From contig CP106741.1 in the NCBI GenBank assembly GCA_030323305.1, forward strand, positions 129,001 to 193,000: 64,000 bases of DNA, given 5' to 3'. The notes beneath the pieces were generated by a model that was not told the origin of the DNA, did no database searches, and saw nothing but the letters and a program-made list of their open reading frames with translations. Every line of letters starts with the position of its first letter. Position 1 is the stretch's first letter. Shown piece by piece: positions 19,310 through 33,010 of the stretch. Made by a program: the position numbers and the translations under genes. Origin of the DNA: Paenibacillus sp. CC-CFT747 (GTDB lineage Bacteria; Bacillota; Bacilli; Paenibacillales; NBRC-103111).

Positions 19310-20707
19310 TTACCCGATGGAGCCTTCCATCTCGAACTTGATGAGACGGTTCATCTCGACTGCATACTCCATCGGCAGCTCCTTCGTGAACGGCTCGATG
19401 AAGCCCATGACAATCATCTGGGTCGCTTCGGCTTCCGTCAGCCCGCGGCTCATCAGGTAGAAGAGCTGATCCTCGGACACCTTCGAAACGGTCGCTTCGT
19501 GCTCCAGCGTAATGTTATCGTTCATGATCTCGTTGTAAGGAATCGTATCCGACGTCGACTCCTTATCCATGATCAGCGTATCGCACTTGATGTTCGCTTT
19601 GGAGCCCTCGGAGTTGCGGCCGAAGGAAGCGAGCCCGCGGTAGGTGACCTTCCCGCCGTGCTTACTGATCGACTTCGAGACGATCGTGGAGGTCGTTTCC
19701 GGTGCGAGGTGAATCATCTTCGCGCCGGCATCCTGGTGCTGGCCTTTGCCGGCTACGGCGATCGAGAGAACGCTGCCCTTCGCGCCGCGGCCCTTCAGGA
19801 CAACCGCCGGGTATTTCATGGTCAGCTTGGAGCCGATGTTGCCGTCCACCCATTCCATGGTGGCATTCTCTTCGGCAACCGCCCGCTTAGTAACCAGGTT
19901 GTAGATGTTAGGCGCCCAGTTCTGAATGGTCGTGTAGCGGGCGCGGGAGTTCTTCAGGCAGATGATCTCGACGACCGCGCTGTGCAGCGAGTTCGTGCTG
20001 TAGATCGGAGCCGTGCAGCCTTCAACATAGTGGACGAAACTGTCTTCGTCCGTCACGATCAGGGTGCGCTCGAATTGTCCCATGTTCTCGGAGTTGATGC
20101 GGAAGTACGCCTGCAGAGGCACTTCGCATTTTACACCCTTCGGAACATAGATGAAGCTTCCGCCCGACCAGACCGCACTGTTCAGAGCGGCAAACTTGTT
20201 ATCGCTTGGAGGCACGACCGTTCCGAAGTACTTGCGGAACAGCTCCGGATGCTCGCGCAGAGCCGTATCCGTGTCGGTGAAGATAACGCCTTGGTCTTCG
20301 AGGTCCTTCTGCATGCTGTGGTAAACAACCTCGGATTCGTACTGGGCGGATACCCCTGCTAGGAACTTCTGCTCCGCTTCCGGAATCCCAAGCTTATCGA
20401 AGGTTTCCTTGATTTCCGAAGGAACCTCTTCCCAGGTTTTGCCCTGCTTCTCCGAAGGCTTTACATAGTACTGGATATCGTTGAAATCCAGATCGTCCAT
20501 GTTGCCGCCCCATTTGGGCATCGGCATCTTGAAGAACTGCTCCAGCGACTTCAGACGGAACTCGAGCATCCAGTCGGGCTCGCCCTTCATGCGGGAAATC
20601 TCGGTTACGATTTCGGGCGTCAGCCCTTTTCCGCTTTGGAAAATGGCCTTGTGCTCGTCGCGAAACCCATATTTATAATCTTCCAATTCAGGCATTTGCT
20701 TTGCCAT
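19310..20707 (-). CDS. sufB: Fe-S cluster assembly scaffold SufB
   Basis: A 465-residue SufB, the scaffold subunit of the SufBCD complex on which iron-sulfur clusters are built. Characteristic segments: [19 protein letters not shown] at the start, [27 protein letters not shown] (about 180-205), [10 protein letters not shown] with the conserved Cys (about 248), and the C-terminal [22 protein letters not shown]. Last gene of the sufCDSUB operon, as in B. subtilis. The start ATG has GAGGAGGGAATCC upstream. Intact reading frame. Confidence 0.97.
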   Translation of the reverse strand: MAKQMPELEDYKYGFRDEHKAIFQSGKGLTPEIVTEISRMKGEPDWMLEFRLKSLEQFFKMPMPKWGGNMDDLDFNDIQYYVKPSEKQGKTWEEVPSEIKETFDKLGIPEAEQKFLAGVSAQYESEVVYHSMQKDLEDQGVIFTDTDTALREHPELFRKYFGTVVPPSDNKFAALNSAVWSGGSFIYVPKGVKCEVPLQAYFRINSENMGQFERTLIVTDEDSFVHYVEGCTAPIYSTNSLHSAVVEIICLKNSRARYTTIQNWAPNIYNLVTKRAVAEENATMEWVDGNIGSKLTMKYPAVVLKGRGAKGSVLSIAVAGKGQHQDAGAKMIHLAPETTSTIVSKSISKHGGKVTYRGLASFGRNSEGSKANIKCDTLIMDKESTSDTIPYNEIMNDNITLEHEATVSKVSEDQLFYLMSRGLTEAEATQMIVMGFIEPFTKELPMEYAVEMNRLIKFEMEGSIG

Positions 20708-20796
20708 TTGGATTCCCTCCTCTTGACCTTACGGGAGGCGGGCCGGGGATCCTGGGATGGTCCCCCGGCCGGTGTTTCATTCCCTCAGGCCGTATT

Positions 20797-23731
<2,935 letters not shown>

Positions 23732-23763
23732 CTCTATTCCTCCCGAGTGGTTATAGGCTCATC

Positions 23764-24552
23764 TTAGGCTTCTTGACCGACCGTTTCATCAACGATTCCA
23801 AGCTCTTCCTTGATCCAGTCGTAGCCTTCGTTCTCCAGCCGCTCGGCGAGCTCCGGTCCGCCGGAGCGTACGATGCGGCCCTGCATCATGACATGGACGA
23901 AGTCCGGCTTGATGTAGTTCAGCAGGCGCTGGTAGTGGGTGATGATCAGGAAGCTGCGGTCTTCGTTACGCATAGCGTTGACACCCTCAGCTACAATACG
24001 CAGAGCATCGATGTCGAGACCGGAGTCGATTTCGTCCAGAATGACAAGACGCGGTTCAAGCAGCAGCATCTGTAGGATTTCGTTACGCTTCTTCTCTCCG
24101 CCCGAGAAGCCCTCGTTCAGATAGCGGTGAGCGAACTCAGGGTTCATCTCGAGCTCCTTCATCTTGCCTTCCATCTGGCGGATGAACTTGATAAGCGAGA
24201 TTTCGTTTCCTTCCCCGCGGCGGGCGTTGATGGCGCTGCGCAGGAAGTCGGAGTTGGTAACCCCGGCGATTTCGCTAGGATACTGCATGGCGAGGAACAG
24301 ACCCGCGCGGGCTCTCTCGTCTACCGCCATATCCAGGACGTCTTCCCCGTCCAGCGTAACGCTTCCGGCCGTTACTTCATATTTCGGATGGCCCATCAGG
24401 GTCGAAGCGAGCGTGCTCTTCCCGGTACCGTTCGGTCCCATGATGGCGTGGATTTCCCCGTTGTTGATCTCGAGGTTGAAGCCCTTCAATATTTCTTTTC
24501 CTTCGATCTCGGCCTTCAAGCCGTCAATGACGAATTTAAGCGAGTTGCTCAT
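23764..24552 (-). CDS. sufC: Fe-S cluster assembly ATPase SufC
   Basis: A 262-residue ABC-type ATPase that drives SufB-SufD rearrangement. Walker A GPNGTGKST at about 38-46, the family's Q-loop variant LAMQYPSEIAGVTN, signature FSGGEKKRNE (about 148), and Walker B LVILDEIDSGLDIDAL (about 170). First gene of the operon, directly behind the promoter with Fur-like sites. The start ATG follows GGAGGGAATAGGC. Intact. Confidence 0.97.
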   Translation of the reverse strand: MSNSLKFVIDGLKAEIEGKEILKGFNLEINNGEIHAIMGPNGTGKSTLASTLMGHPKYEVTAGSVTLDGEDVLDMAVDERARAGLFLAMQYPSEIAGVTNSDFLRSAINARRGEGNEISLIKFIRQMEGKMKELEMNPEFAHRYLNEGFSGGEKKRNEILQMLLLEPRLVILDEIDSGLDIDALRIVAEGVNAMRNEDRSFLIITHYQRLLNYIKPDFVHVMMQGRIVRSGGPELAERLENEGYDWIKEELGIVDETVGQEA

Positions 24553-24611
24553 TTGCCTATTCCCTCCGGATTGTATTGGTTTGATTCCTGGTCCGATCCC
24601 GACAATCAGTT

Positions 24612-24665
24612 TATAATGATTATTAAATGATTATCAGTGATTCTCAATGACATATTTCTATTATA
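24612..24665 (-). promoter_or_regulatory. sufC promoter with overlapping Fur-like operator
   Basis: On the minus strand a perfect -10 TATAAT (24660-24665) has only a weak -35. Just downstream, 24612-24648 holds several Fur-box half sites: AATAATCATTATA matches the inner 13 bases of the Fur consensus at 11 positions, next to TGATAATCATT and TGAGAATCA. The location, over the start of transcription, suits a repressor. The assignment to Fur is inference from the motif. Confidence 0.55.
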
Positions 24666-24769
24666 GCGCACTTGCCTCCGACAATAAAGTCCAAACCCCT
24701 CTTACTGTGAAAAAGGTCACAGCCTATTTCTGGTTCGTCCTTTATCCTTGTTTGTCAGCCCCAGCGATT

Positions 24770-25342
24770 CTAACGGCCTATCGCCGTGCGGATTTCCGCC
24801 ATCCGTTTGCGGAAGACTTCTTCATCGAGGACGGGTTTCTCCGCCCTTTCCGACAACTCCACGTCCAAGCCTATCCAGGACCTGCAGCCGTTATACTCCG
24901 GCTTGACGGGAATTTCCAGGGGCTCGTCCATCTTGTATACCCGCAGCAGCAGAAGGTGAAGGGGGTTCTTCCGTTTCCACTTCAGCCTTTCCTCGGCGAA
25001 CCGGTCCGTTCCGATATGAAAGCCTTTCAGCTTCTCCAGCTCCTCCGCCTCGAACACCTCCAGGTCCTCCTCCACTTCCGCCCGGGAAGTGATGGTTACC
25101 GTTCGGTCGTCCGGCGTCCACCCTTTTAGTGTTTCCTCCAAATAAGGGTGGTATTTATCCTGCAGGAGTGCCTTTTGCTGGTGCTCGTAGGTGGGATATA
25201 GATAAAAGGAGCGGCTTTTCAAGGTGAACGCCTTCGTCTCCTCGACGATTCCGCCCTTCCTCATGATGAGAATCTGGGTGCCGTCCTCCAGCGCCTTAAT
25301 CGCCGCCGCCCATTCCTTCAAGGCGATGGTTTCCGTGCTCAT
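24770..25342 (-). CDS. DUF1802 family protein
   Basis: A 190-residue soluble protein matching DUF1802: ALKEWAAAIKALEDGTQILIMRKGGI at the N-terminus, the FTLKSRSFYLYPTYEHQ block (about 40-58), and the C-terminal SWIGLDVEL. DUF1802 proteins have no known biochemical role. It lies upstream of, and in the same direction as, the suf operon but has its own ribosome binding site (AAAGGAGGATG) and is separated from sufC by about 220 bases containing the suf promoter. Confidence 0.8.
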   Translation of the reverse strand: MSTETIALKEWAAAIKALEDGTQILIMRKGGIVEETKAFTLKSRSFYLYPTYEHQQKALLQDKYHPYLEETLKGWTPDDRTVTITSRAEVEEDLEVFEAEELEKLKGFHIGTDRFAEERLKWKRKNPLHLLLLRVYKMDEPLEIPVKPEYNGCRSWIGLDVELSERAEKPVLDEEVFRKRMAEIRTAIGR

Positions 25343-25492
25343 AGGGACATCCTCCTTTCGGCTCTAACGTCAAAACTACTCCATTATATAAACAAATGGC
25401 AAAACAAAACAACCGGTTTCCCGCATAAAAAGGGGGCGTCTCTTCCATTCTATAAAAGCTCGTCCAAACCATTGACTCAGGAGGGAAGATCC

Positions 25493-25663
25493 ATGCGTGA
25501 AGGATTGATACCTGCTATTCTCGGAACGGCGGTTACCGCCACAGGAGCCGCTCTGTTGAACCGTAACTCCGCGGCGGCGTGGGCGGTTATGGGCTTCGGA
25601 GCTGCTCACCTCGTTCTGGGAGCGATCGATTTGGTGGAGCACCGCAACCAGCCGTGGGTGTAA
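25493..25663 (+). CDS. Small membrane protein of unknown function
   Basis: A 56-residue protein, MREGLIPAILGTAVTATGAA onward, with two hydrophobic helices (about 5-22 and 27-45) separated by LNRNS, and a short charged tail EHRNQPWV. A very good ribosome binding site (CAGGAGGGAAG) supports translation. I do not recognise the family; the glycine- and alanine-rich helices suggest a membrane-embedded hairpin. It faces a small secreted protein gene across a shared terminator. Confidence 0.7.
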   Translation: MREGLIPAILGTAVTATGAALLNRNSAAAWAVMGFGAAHLVLGAIDLVEHRNQPWV

Positions 25664-25748
25664 AGGATAGTCCTGCGCAAGCGGAAGCCAACCGGCCTTA
25701 CCAAGCTTAGGTCTCTCCGCCCAGCCCCGCTTGGGGGCGGAAATAGGG

Positions 25749-25786
25749 AAAAACAGAGGACGGGTCTCCCCGCCTCTGTTTTTTTG
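25749..25786. terminator. Bidirectional intrinsic terminator
   Basis: AAACAGAGG...CCTCTGTTT hairpin with A and T runs on its two sides, between two convergent small genes. A further GC-only hairpin (CCGCCC/GGGCGG) precedes it at about 25717-25740. Confidence 0.85.
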
Positions 25787-25792
25787 TATCCC

Positions 25793-25990
25793 TTATTTGA
25801 ATCTCGAATAGTGACCGGTTTGCGCCTGGATTCTCTCGAAGCGTTCCACGTCGATGTTATGCGGATTCGGATTCGTCCCTCCCGTTTGGACGGACTCCGA
25901 TAAGCTTTTATCCCCTATCGGCATTCGGCCGGACATGGCCATCAGAAAGCCTGCCAACACGACCGCGAGCGTCAAGCCGGTTACTTTCAT
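25793..25990 (-). CDS. Small secreted or membrane-anchored protein of unknown function
   Basis: 65 residues: a short basic start, a hydrophobic segment (VTGLTLAVVLAGFLMAMSG, about 3-21) that acts as a signal peptide or anchor, then a polar part rich in N, P and charged residues ending TGHYSRFK. GGGAGGTGCGG lies upstream of the ATG at a slightly long spacing. No family recognised. Confidence 0.6.
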   Translation of the reverse strand: MKVTGLTLAVVLAGFLMAMSGRMPIGDKSLSESVQTGGTNPNPHNIDVERFERIQAQTGHYSRFK

Positions 25991-26185
25991 GGGGCATCCG
26001 CACCTCCCTTGTTATCCTTTTGGCCAAGTATAAAGGAGAATTGTTCGGCAAGTGTTTATCCGATGTAAAAGATAAATGAAGAAGGCTCTTGCCCTCGTCT
26101 CCTAAAACCAACTGGAACACTAGGCATTGAGTCTTAAAATATAGTATGATGGGTATTATTTAATCCAACCATCAGGAGGGTCCCC

Positions 26186-27400
26186 ATGTCCCACTATCAT
26201 CCTTTAACCGAACAGGAAGCCATCGACTACGCCCGCCGTCTCCCGGACGTGTTTCCGTCTAACGCTGAACTGTCCTCCCGTGAAATCGGGGACGGCAATT
26301 TAAATCTCGTTTTTCATATAACCGATTCGGTAAGCGGCCGCAGTCTCATCCTGAAGCAGGCCCTCCCTTATGCCAAAGTCGTGGGGGAATCGTGGCCCTT
26401 GTCTCTCGACCGTTCGAGAATTGAAAGCGAGGCTCTGGTGGTCCAGGAGGCGCTGTGCCCCGGACTTGTTCCTCATGTCTATACCTACGATACGGAATTA
26501 GCGTTGACGGTAATGGAAGATTTGAGCGACCATGTGATCATGCGAAGGGGGCTGGTGGAAGGAAACCGGTATCCGCTTTTCGCGGAGCATATCGGACATT
26601 TTCTGGCCCATACCCTTTTTTACACCTCCGACTGGGGGATGAACCAGCAGGAGAAGAAAGAGCGGCTCGGCCGATTCATTAATCCGGACCTGTGCAAAAT
26701 CACGGAAGACCTTATCTTCGACGATCCGTACCGGGATGCCGAAACGAACAATATTCACGAACTGATCCGTCCCGATGTCGAGAAGCTTTGGGCCGATCAG
26801 GAGCTTCTGCTTGAGGTGGCGTTCTTAAGGGAGAAATTCCTTACCCACGCCCAGGCGCTGTTGCACGGCGACCTGCACACGGGAAGCATCTTCGTGACTC
26901 CGGAATCGACCAAGGTCATCGATCCCGAATTCGCCTACTACGGACCGATGGGCTTCGATATCGGGGCGGTGCTCGCGAACCTGCTCCTTAACTACTGCGG
27001 ACAAGCCGGCTGGAAGTCGGAACAAGCCGACCTGGAAAGCTTCCGCAACTATTTGCTCGAAACCGTGGAAGCCGTTTGGACCCGCTTTGAGCAGGAATTC
27101 CGCGCCTTGTGGGAAGAGAAGACGGTGGACCGGATGGCCCGCACGCCCGGCTTCCTCGACAGCTTCCTTGCCCGTCTCCTCCAGGATACGTTCGGCTTTA
27201 CGGGAGCGAAAATGGTCCGCCGGATTCACGGTCTCGCCCAGGTGGCGGATATTAACCGCATCGAGGATGCCGGAGTCCGCGCAGTGGCGGAACGGACCGC
27301 CCTGCACATCGGGACGGCATTGATCAAGCACAACCGCCAAGCGGCGGACATCAAGGAAATGACGGACTTGGCCCGCCGGGCCGTCCAGCTTCATTCCTAA
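26186..27400 (+). CDS. mtnK: S-methyl-5-thioribose kinase MtnK
   Basis: A 404-residue kinase of the methionine salvage pathway that phosphorylates methylthioribose. It has the aminoglycoside-kinase-like fold: [13 protein letters not shown] (glycine loop, about 35-47), [15 protein letters not shown] (ATP lysine), [11 protein letters not shown] (catalytic loop with HGDLH, about 230), and [15 protein letters not shown] (metal-binding DPE, about 250). Directly followed by mtnA, which acts on its product. The start ATG follows CAGGAGGGTCCCC. A TATGAT -10 element lies about 30 bases upstream of the RBS; I see no SAM (S-box) riboswitch in the 195-base leader region. Intact. Confidence 0.96.
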   Translation: MSHYHPLTEQEAIDYARRLPDVFPSNAELSSREIGDGNLNLVFHITDSVSGRSLILKQALPYAKVVGESWPLSLDRSRIESEALVVQEALCPGLVPHVYTYDTELALTVMEDLSDHVIMRRGLVEGNRYPLFAEHIGHFLAHTLFYTSDWGMNQQEKKERLGRFINPDLCKITEDLIFDDPYRDAETNNIHELIRPDVEKLWADQELLLEVAFLREKFLTHAQALLHGDLHTGSIFVTPESTKVIDPEFAYYGPMGFDIGAVLANLLLNYCGQAGWKSEQADLESFRNYLLETVEAVWTRFEQEFRALWEEKTVDRMARTPGFLDSFLARLLQDTFGFTGAKMVRRIHGLAQVADINRIEDAGVRAVAERTALHIGTALIKHNRQAADIKEMTDLARRAVQLHS

Positions 27401-27413
27401 GGAGGCTTTCATC

Positions 27414-28507
<1,094 letters not shown>

Positions 28508-28518
28508 AACGGAACGCC

Positions 28519-28562
28519 AAAAAACCTGAAAGCCGCCGCGAGGCTCGCTTCCAGGTTTTTTT
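28519..28562 (+). terminator. Intrinsic terminator of mtnKA
   Basis: AAAAAACCTG...CAGGTTTTTT long hairpin right after the corrected mtnA stop, which supports the corrected end. Confidence 0.88.
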
Positions 28563-28619
28563 GGTTAGTGCCGTTCAGCATAGGGGCTCTTGGGGCTAGC
28601 CACCCCTAGGCGTGCAGGG

Positions 28620-29249
28620 TTAGTTGGTGACCGTGCGCAGCCACGCATCGGCGATCAGGGCATGCCCTGCCGGCGACGGGTGAACCCCGTCAGGCGCCCA
28701 GTAAGCGGGCTCCGCCTGCATAGAGCCTTGGGCGAACAGCCCGTCCAGCGGGACGAGCCGGGCCCCGTACTCCCTCGCCAGCTTGCGGACGACTTGGATC
28801 TTGGGATCCAGGTCTTCGCGCCAGGATTCGCGGTCCTGCGGAACGGGAAGGACGAAAGGCTCTATCAGGACGAGCCCGGCCGTCAGGTTCTCCTTCGTGC
28901 GGTTCAGGATGTCCCGGTAGCCGGCCTCAAATGCCTCCGCCGACGTCGGATCCTGGCGGTCATATTTTCTCCACGTATCGTTGATGCCTATGTAGATGGA
29001 AACGAGGTCCGGCTTCAGCTCCAGGCAGTCCCGGTCCCACCGCTCCTGCAGGTCCTTGACGCGGTTTCCTCCGATGCCGCGGTTGTAGAATTTCACTCCC
29101 TGCCCCGGGTGTTGGGCCCCGTAGAGAGCGGCCACCAGGAAAGCATAGCCTTTGCCGAGGTCGTCCCCGTTCTCCCGGTTGCGTCCCGCATCGGTAATGC
29201 TGTCCCCGATCAGGAGCACCCTTGCTCCTTCTTTAATAAGCGATCCCAT
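28620..29249 (-). CDS. SGNH/GDSL-family esterase
   Basis: A 209-residue cytoplasmic SGNH hydrolase. All four blocks are visible: GDSITDAGRN (Ser nucleophile, about 15), NRGIGGNRV (Gly), YIGINDTWR (Asn), and DGVHPSPAGH (Asp-His, about 190). Such enzymes remove acetyl or acyl groups from sugars or lipids. No signal peptide, so an intracellular substrate such as an acetylated oligosaccharide is likely. Start ATG at 29249 with GGAGGAGAAC. Substrate unknown. Confidence 0.85.
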   Translation of the reverse strand: MGSLIKEGARVLLIGDSITDAGRNRENGDDLGKGYAFLVAALYGAQHPGQGVKFYNRGIGGNRVKDLQERWDRDCLELKPDLVSIYIGINDTWRKYDRQDPTSAEAFEAGYRDILNRTKENLTAGLVLIEPFVLPVPQDRESWREDLDPKIQVVRKLAREYGARLVPLDGLFAQGSMQAEPAYWAPDGVHPSPAGHALIADAWLRTVTN

Positions 29250-29378
29250 GTTCTCCTCCTCCAGCCTTCGGTTAAAGGCATTTAGCGTGTTAACCGCTTC
29301 CATTATACCCCATTCCCCTGGGTACGTCAGTAGCCCGATTGCTCTGGTGCGCATCCGGAGCTTTCCCAACAAAACAAG

Positions 29379-29407
29379 CGGATGGGCACTAGGTAGTGTC
29401 TGATCCG
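29379..29407. repeat. Imperfect palindrome built from the CGGAT..GCACTA repeat
   Basis: CGGATGGGCACTA and the reverse complement of TAGTGTCTGATCCG face each other across two bases. Both arms resemble the CGGATAAGGCACTA motif found at 33340, 43987, 45046 and 45126. Confidence 0.6.
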
Positions 29408-29463
29408 CTAGCTTGCTGATGAAAATGGTAAGACGTCCAGCCATTCCTTCAAGCTCTTGCTCC

Positions 29464-30635
29464 TTAGTGAATGGAGAGCCGGCCCGCGGCTTCGGCCGCC
29501 CGCTTCCTTGCTTCCTCCACGGTATCCGCGGAGCTCAGCGCCACCGCCATACGGCGGCCGTGGCGCGTTTCGGGCTTGCCGAACAGGCGGAGCTGCGTAT
29601 GGGGAACGGCCAGCGCTTCTTCCATCCCCGAAATTTGGTAGTCCGCCTTCTCCTCCCACGCCTTCAGCGTGTGAGTAGCTCCCGGCGTCAGAAGGCGGAT
29701 GCCGGGAATCGGGAAGCCCAGAATGGCGCGGACGTGCAGGGCGAACTCCGACAAGTCCTGCGTAACGAGGGTAACGAGCCCCGTATCATGCGGCCGCGGG
29801 GAAACCTCGCTGAAATATACTTTATCCTTGCCGAGAAACAGCTCCACGCCGTAGATCCCGTATCCGCCCAGGGCATCGGTCACCGTCTTGGCGATATGGC
29901 GGGCTTCGGCGATCTGCTCTTCCGTCATGCCGTGAGGCTGCCACGATTCTATGTAATCACCGTCCTTCTGGACGTGGCCGATCGGTTGACAGAAGGTGGT
30001 TCCGGAGACCGAGCGGACGGTCAGCAGCGTAATTTCGGATTCAAACGAGACGAACTCCTCGACGATCACCCTGGTGTTCTTCGCCCGTCCCCCTCCATGG
30101 CATACTCCCAGCACGTGCCGGCATCCTCCGGAGTCCGGCAGACGCTCTGGCCTTTGCCGGAGGAGCTCATGATCGGCTTGATGACGCATGGCGTGCCGAT
30201 GCGGGCCACCGCTTCCCGGAGCTCGTCCAGGCTGTCGGCGAACGCATAGGCTGCGGTCGGAAGGCCGAGCGTTTCGGAGGCGAGTCGGCGGATTCCCTCG
30301 CGGTCCATCGTCAACCGGGAGGCATTCGCCGTCGGGATAACCCGGTAGCCTTCCTTCTCCAGCTCCACGAGCTCGTCCGTGGCAATCGCCTCGATCTCCG
30401 GGACGATGTAATCGGGCCGCTCGGCTTCGATCACCCGGCGCAGTTCGGAGCGGTCGAGCATGTTAATGCAGTAGGACCGGTGGGCCACCTGCATGGCCGG
30501 GGCGTTCTCGTATCGGTCCACCGCCACGGTCTCCACCCCGAGCCTTTGGGCTTCGATAATCACTTCCTTGCCCAGCTCTCCCGAGCCGAGCAGCATCATT
30601 TTCTTGCTATTGGCGGAATAAGGCGCTCCGTACAC
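29464..30635 (-). CDS. purT: Formate-dependent phosphoribosylglycinamide formyltransferase PurT
   Basis: A 390-residue ATP-grasp enzyme forming formyl-GAR from formate, the folate-independent third step of purine synthesis. Blocks: [21 protein letters not shown] (about 12-32), [24 protein letters not shown] (substrate loop), [15 protein letters not shown] (ATP-grasp lysine and P-loop, about 145-160), [17 protein letters not shown], and [17 protein letters not shown] (metal-binding, about 270). One base is missing in the C run 30089-30093; with it the two halves join through [15 protein letters not shown]. The start is GTG, after GGGAGTTGATCC. No other purine gene nearby. Confidence 0.95.
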
Positions 30636-30778
30636 GTTGGATCAACTCCCATATGGTATAAGATTCATTGTGAAGGCACCCGTCCGAAAATGCAACCATC
30701 CGCCCCCTCTGTTCTCTCCGGAAGAAGACCTAACGAGGCACTATCTCCCGGCAGCACAAACGCCCTCTCTCCCCATTC

Positions 30779-30822
30779 AAAAAACCGCTCCTCCTCCGCG
30801 AGACGCGGGAAAGAACGGTTTT
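30779..30822 (-). terminator. Intrinsic terminator of mntH
   Basis: On the minus strand AAAACCG pairs with CGGTTTT and is followed by six T. The inner CCGCG/CGCGG arms extend the stem. It sits about 35 bases after the mntH stop. Confidence 0.8.
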
Positions 30823-30855
30823 CTATCGGTTCCCCTAAGCCGAACCGGTCAGGCC

Positions 30856-32201
30856 TCAACCAAAGAACGTTTGATAAAGCAGGTAAGCATTCAGCAGGAT
30901 GATGACGGCGGTGACCGTCCAGGCTAGAATCTTAACCCACAAGGGGTTAACGAACTCGCCCATCTTGCGGCGGTCCGAGGTAAACTGGACCAGGGGCACA
31001 ACCGCAAAGGACAGCTGCAGCGAAAGAATGACCTGGCTCAGGATCAGCAGATCGACCGTTCCCTTCTCGCCCGCGACCGCCGTCACGATGACGGCCGGAA
31101 TGACGGCAATGAGACGGGTGATTAGCCGGCGGAGCCACGGGGATAGCCGGATGTTCAGGAAGCCCTCCATCACAATCTGGCCGGCGAGAGTCCCCGTTAA
31201 GGTGGAGTTCTGTCCGGAGGCGAGCAGTGCCACGGCGAACAGGATGCTGCCCACCGTCGTGCCTAAGAGCGGAGTGAGCATGTGATAAGCGTCCTGGATC
31301 TCCGCCACCTCCGTTAAGCCGGCTTTGTGGAAGGTCGCGGCCGAAAGAATCAGAATGGAAGCATTGATGAATAGGGCAAAGAACAAGGCAATGGTCGAAT
31401 CCGCCGTCGCATACCGGATAGCCGATTTCTTCCCTTCCTTCGACAGGTCGAAACGCCGGGTCTGGACGATGGAGGAATGCAGATACAGATTATGCGGCAT
31501 AACGGTTGCCCCGAGAATCCCTATGGCAATGTACAGCATGGCGGGATTCGTTACGATCTCGGAGCTTGGGACGAATCCCGTCAGAATGCCGGTGGTGTCC
31601 GGCTTGGAAAGGAACAGCTCGACCGCAAAGCAGCCTCCGATCGTAAGCATGAGGACGATGACAAGCGACTCGATAAAACGGAAGCCCTTGTTCTGCAGCA
31701 GCAGAATCACAATGACGTCCAGCGCGGTGATAATGACCCCCACAGCAGAGGCAATCCGAACAAGAGCTGCAGGGCGATCGCCGAGCCGATAACCTCCGCC
31801 AGGTCGCACGCGGCAATGGCCAGCTCGCAGAGAACCCACAGGACAATCGCCACCGGCTTGCGGTAATGGTCGCGGCACGCCTGGGCCAAGTCCCGTCCCG
31901 TTACAATGCCGAGCTTGCCGGAGAGAGCCTGAAGCAGGATGGCCATCAGGTTCGAAACGAGGATGACGGACAGCAGCGTGTAGCCGAACTTCGAGCCGCC
32001 CGCTATATCCGTGGCCCAGTTTCCGGGATCCATGTAGCCTACCGCCACGAGATAGCCGGGACCGAAGAAAGCGAGAAATTTTTTGAGCCACGATCCCTTA
32101 AGGGGAACGGCCAGCGACCGGTGCACCTCTGGCAGACTTCCTTGGGTCCTTTGTCTTTTCCAGCCTGGCCCTGTTTCCGAAGAAATGGCTTTGGTGTTCA
32201 T
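30856..32201 (-). CDS. mntH: Nramp-family manganese transporter MntH
   Basis: A 448-residue proton-coupled divalent metal transporter. Hallmarks: [24 protein letters not shown] (helix 1 with the DPGN metal site, about 45-68) and [20 protein letters not shown] (helix 6 MPHN site, about 225), plus [23 protein letters not shown]. The N-terminus of about 40 polar residues is longer than in many homologues. One base is missing in the C run 31737-31741; repair gives [18 protein letters not shown]. The start ATG has AGGAGGCCTGAACGG. Two MntR-like operators lie upstream, which supports manganese as substrate. Confidence 0.93.
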
Positions 32202-32263
32202 GCCGTTCAGGCCTCCTATCTCACGTAAAGTTTGTCTTATCTAACTCATTTGCCTTATCCTAT

Positions 32264-32390
32264 AAAAGTTGTTCGAGGGAAACTTTTAATCCAAAAAAGA
32301 AGCTCTTGAAAGGAATTATATGCGAGCCCCGTAAAAAGGATTCTATTTCAGATTGTACTGGCGAAAGTTTTTTTGTCAAGGGAAACTTTT
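32264..32390 (-). promoter_or_regulatory. mntH promoter with two MntR-like operators
   Basis: On the minus strand TTGACA (32374-32379) and TACAAT (32352-32357) are 16 bases apart. An AAAGTTTCCCTTGACAAA element (within 32364-32390) covers the -35. A second copy, AAAGTTTCCCTCGAACAA (within 32264-32287), lies downstream in the leader. Both resemble the GTTTCC...CAAA layout of Bacillus MntR boxes and share a 13-base identical core, AGGGAAACTTTTA on the plus strand. Confidence 0.65.
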
Positions 32391-32400
32391 ACGGTGATGG

Positions 32401-32868
32401 TCAGCGTTGTTCCGCCTGCCCGTCTGCTATCTCAGAATGCGGCTGGTCAGAAGGCAGATTCATCTCCCGTATCCGCATAAGCTTGCGGTCGAAGTTCTCC
32501 CTTAGCTTGATCAGCTTGTCGATCCGGTCGTCAATCCGGTGAACCTGGCTTTGAAGCAGCGTGGTTACGTCCGCGATGACGCTTCGCCGCTCCTCCTCGG
32601 TCGCCTTTTCCCGGTAGGAAGCCTTCAGTCTTTCCAGGTCCTCCTCGGCCTCCAGCACGCTCAAAATTTCCGGAAGGGAGCTTCCGAGCAGCTCTTTCAT
32701 TTTGATGGCATGCTCGATTCGGTTTACCGTCTCCTCATCATAATACCGCTGGTTACCGGAAAGAAGGGGCACATCCCGGATCAAGTGCATTTCCTCATAT
32801 TCATGAAGCTGGCTCTCGGTTATCCCGAGACGCTGGCAAACTTCCTCGACGGTGTAAGTGGCAGTCAC
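32401..32868 (-). CDS. MerR-family transcriptional regulator
   Basis: A 155-residue protein. The N-terminal winged HTH of the MerR type (YTVEEVCQRLGITESQLHEYEEMHLI, then SGNQRYYDEETVNRIEHAIKMKELLG) covers about 1-70. A long alpha-helical region follows (about 85-140, rich in E, K, R), probably a dimerisation coiled coil. There is no obvious ligand domain and no Cys metal site. The start is GTG after AAAGGAGCGAGAACC. It lies upstream of mntH in the same direction, with the mntH promoter between the two. Target unknown. Confidence 0.75.
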   Translation of the reverse strand: MTATYTVEEVCQRLGITESQLHEYEEMHLIRDVPLLSGNQRYYDEETVNRIEHAIKMKELLGSSLPEILSVLEAEEDLERLKASYREKATEEERRSVIADVTTLLQSQVHRIDDRIDKLIKLRENFDRKLMRIREMNLPSDQPHSEIADGQAEQR

Positions 32869-33010
32869 GGTTCTCGCTCCTTTCTTCTACTCGCTATTAT
32901 ATCACATCTGACGTTAACGTTAAGGATGTAAATTCTGTTCCTTCCGGTTGCCGCTCCGGGTCATTTATGGGTAAGATAACGATAGCGAAAATAACAGAGG
33001 GGGAATCCGT

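Noticed and set aside
19235..20362. Plus-strand open frame of 375 codons opposite sufB
   Set aside because: Antisense shadow of sufB; the His/Arg/Leu-rich product shows no domain.
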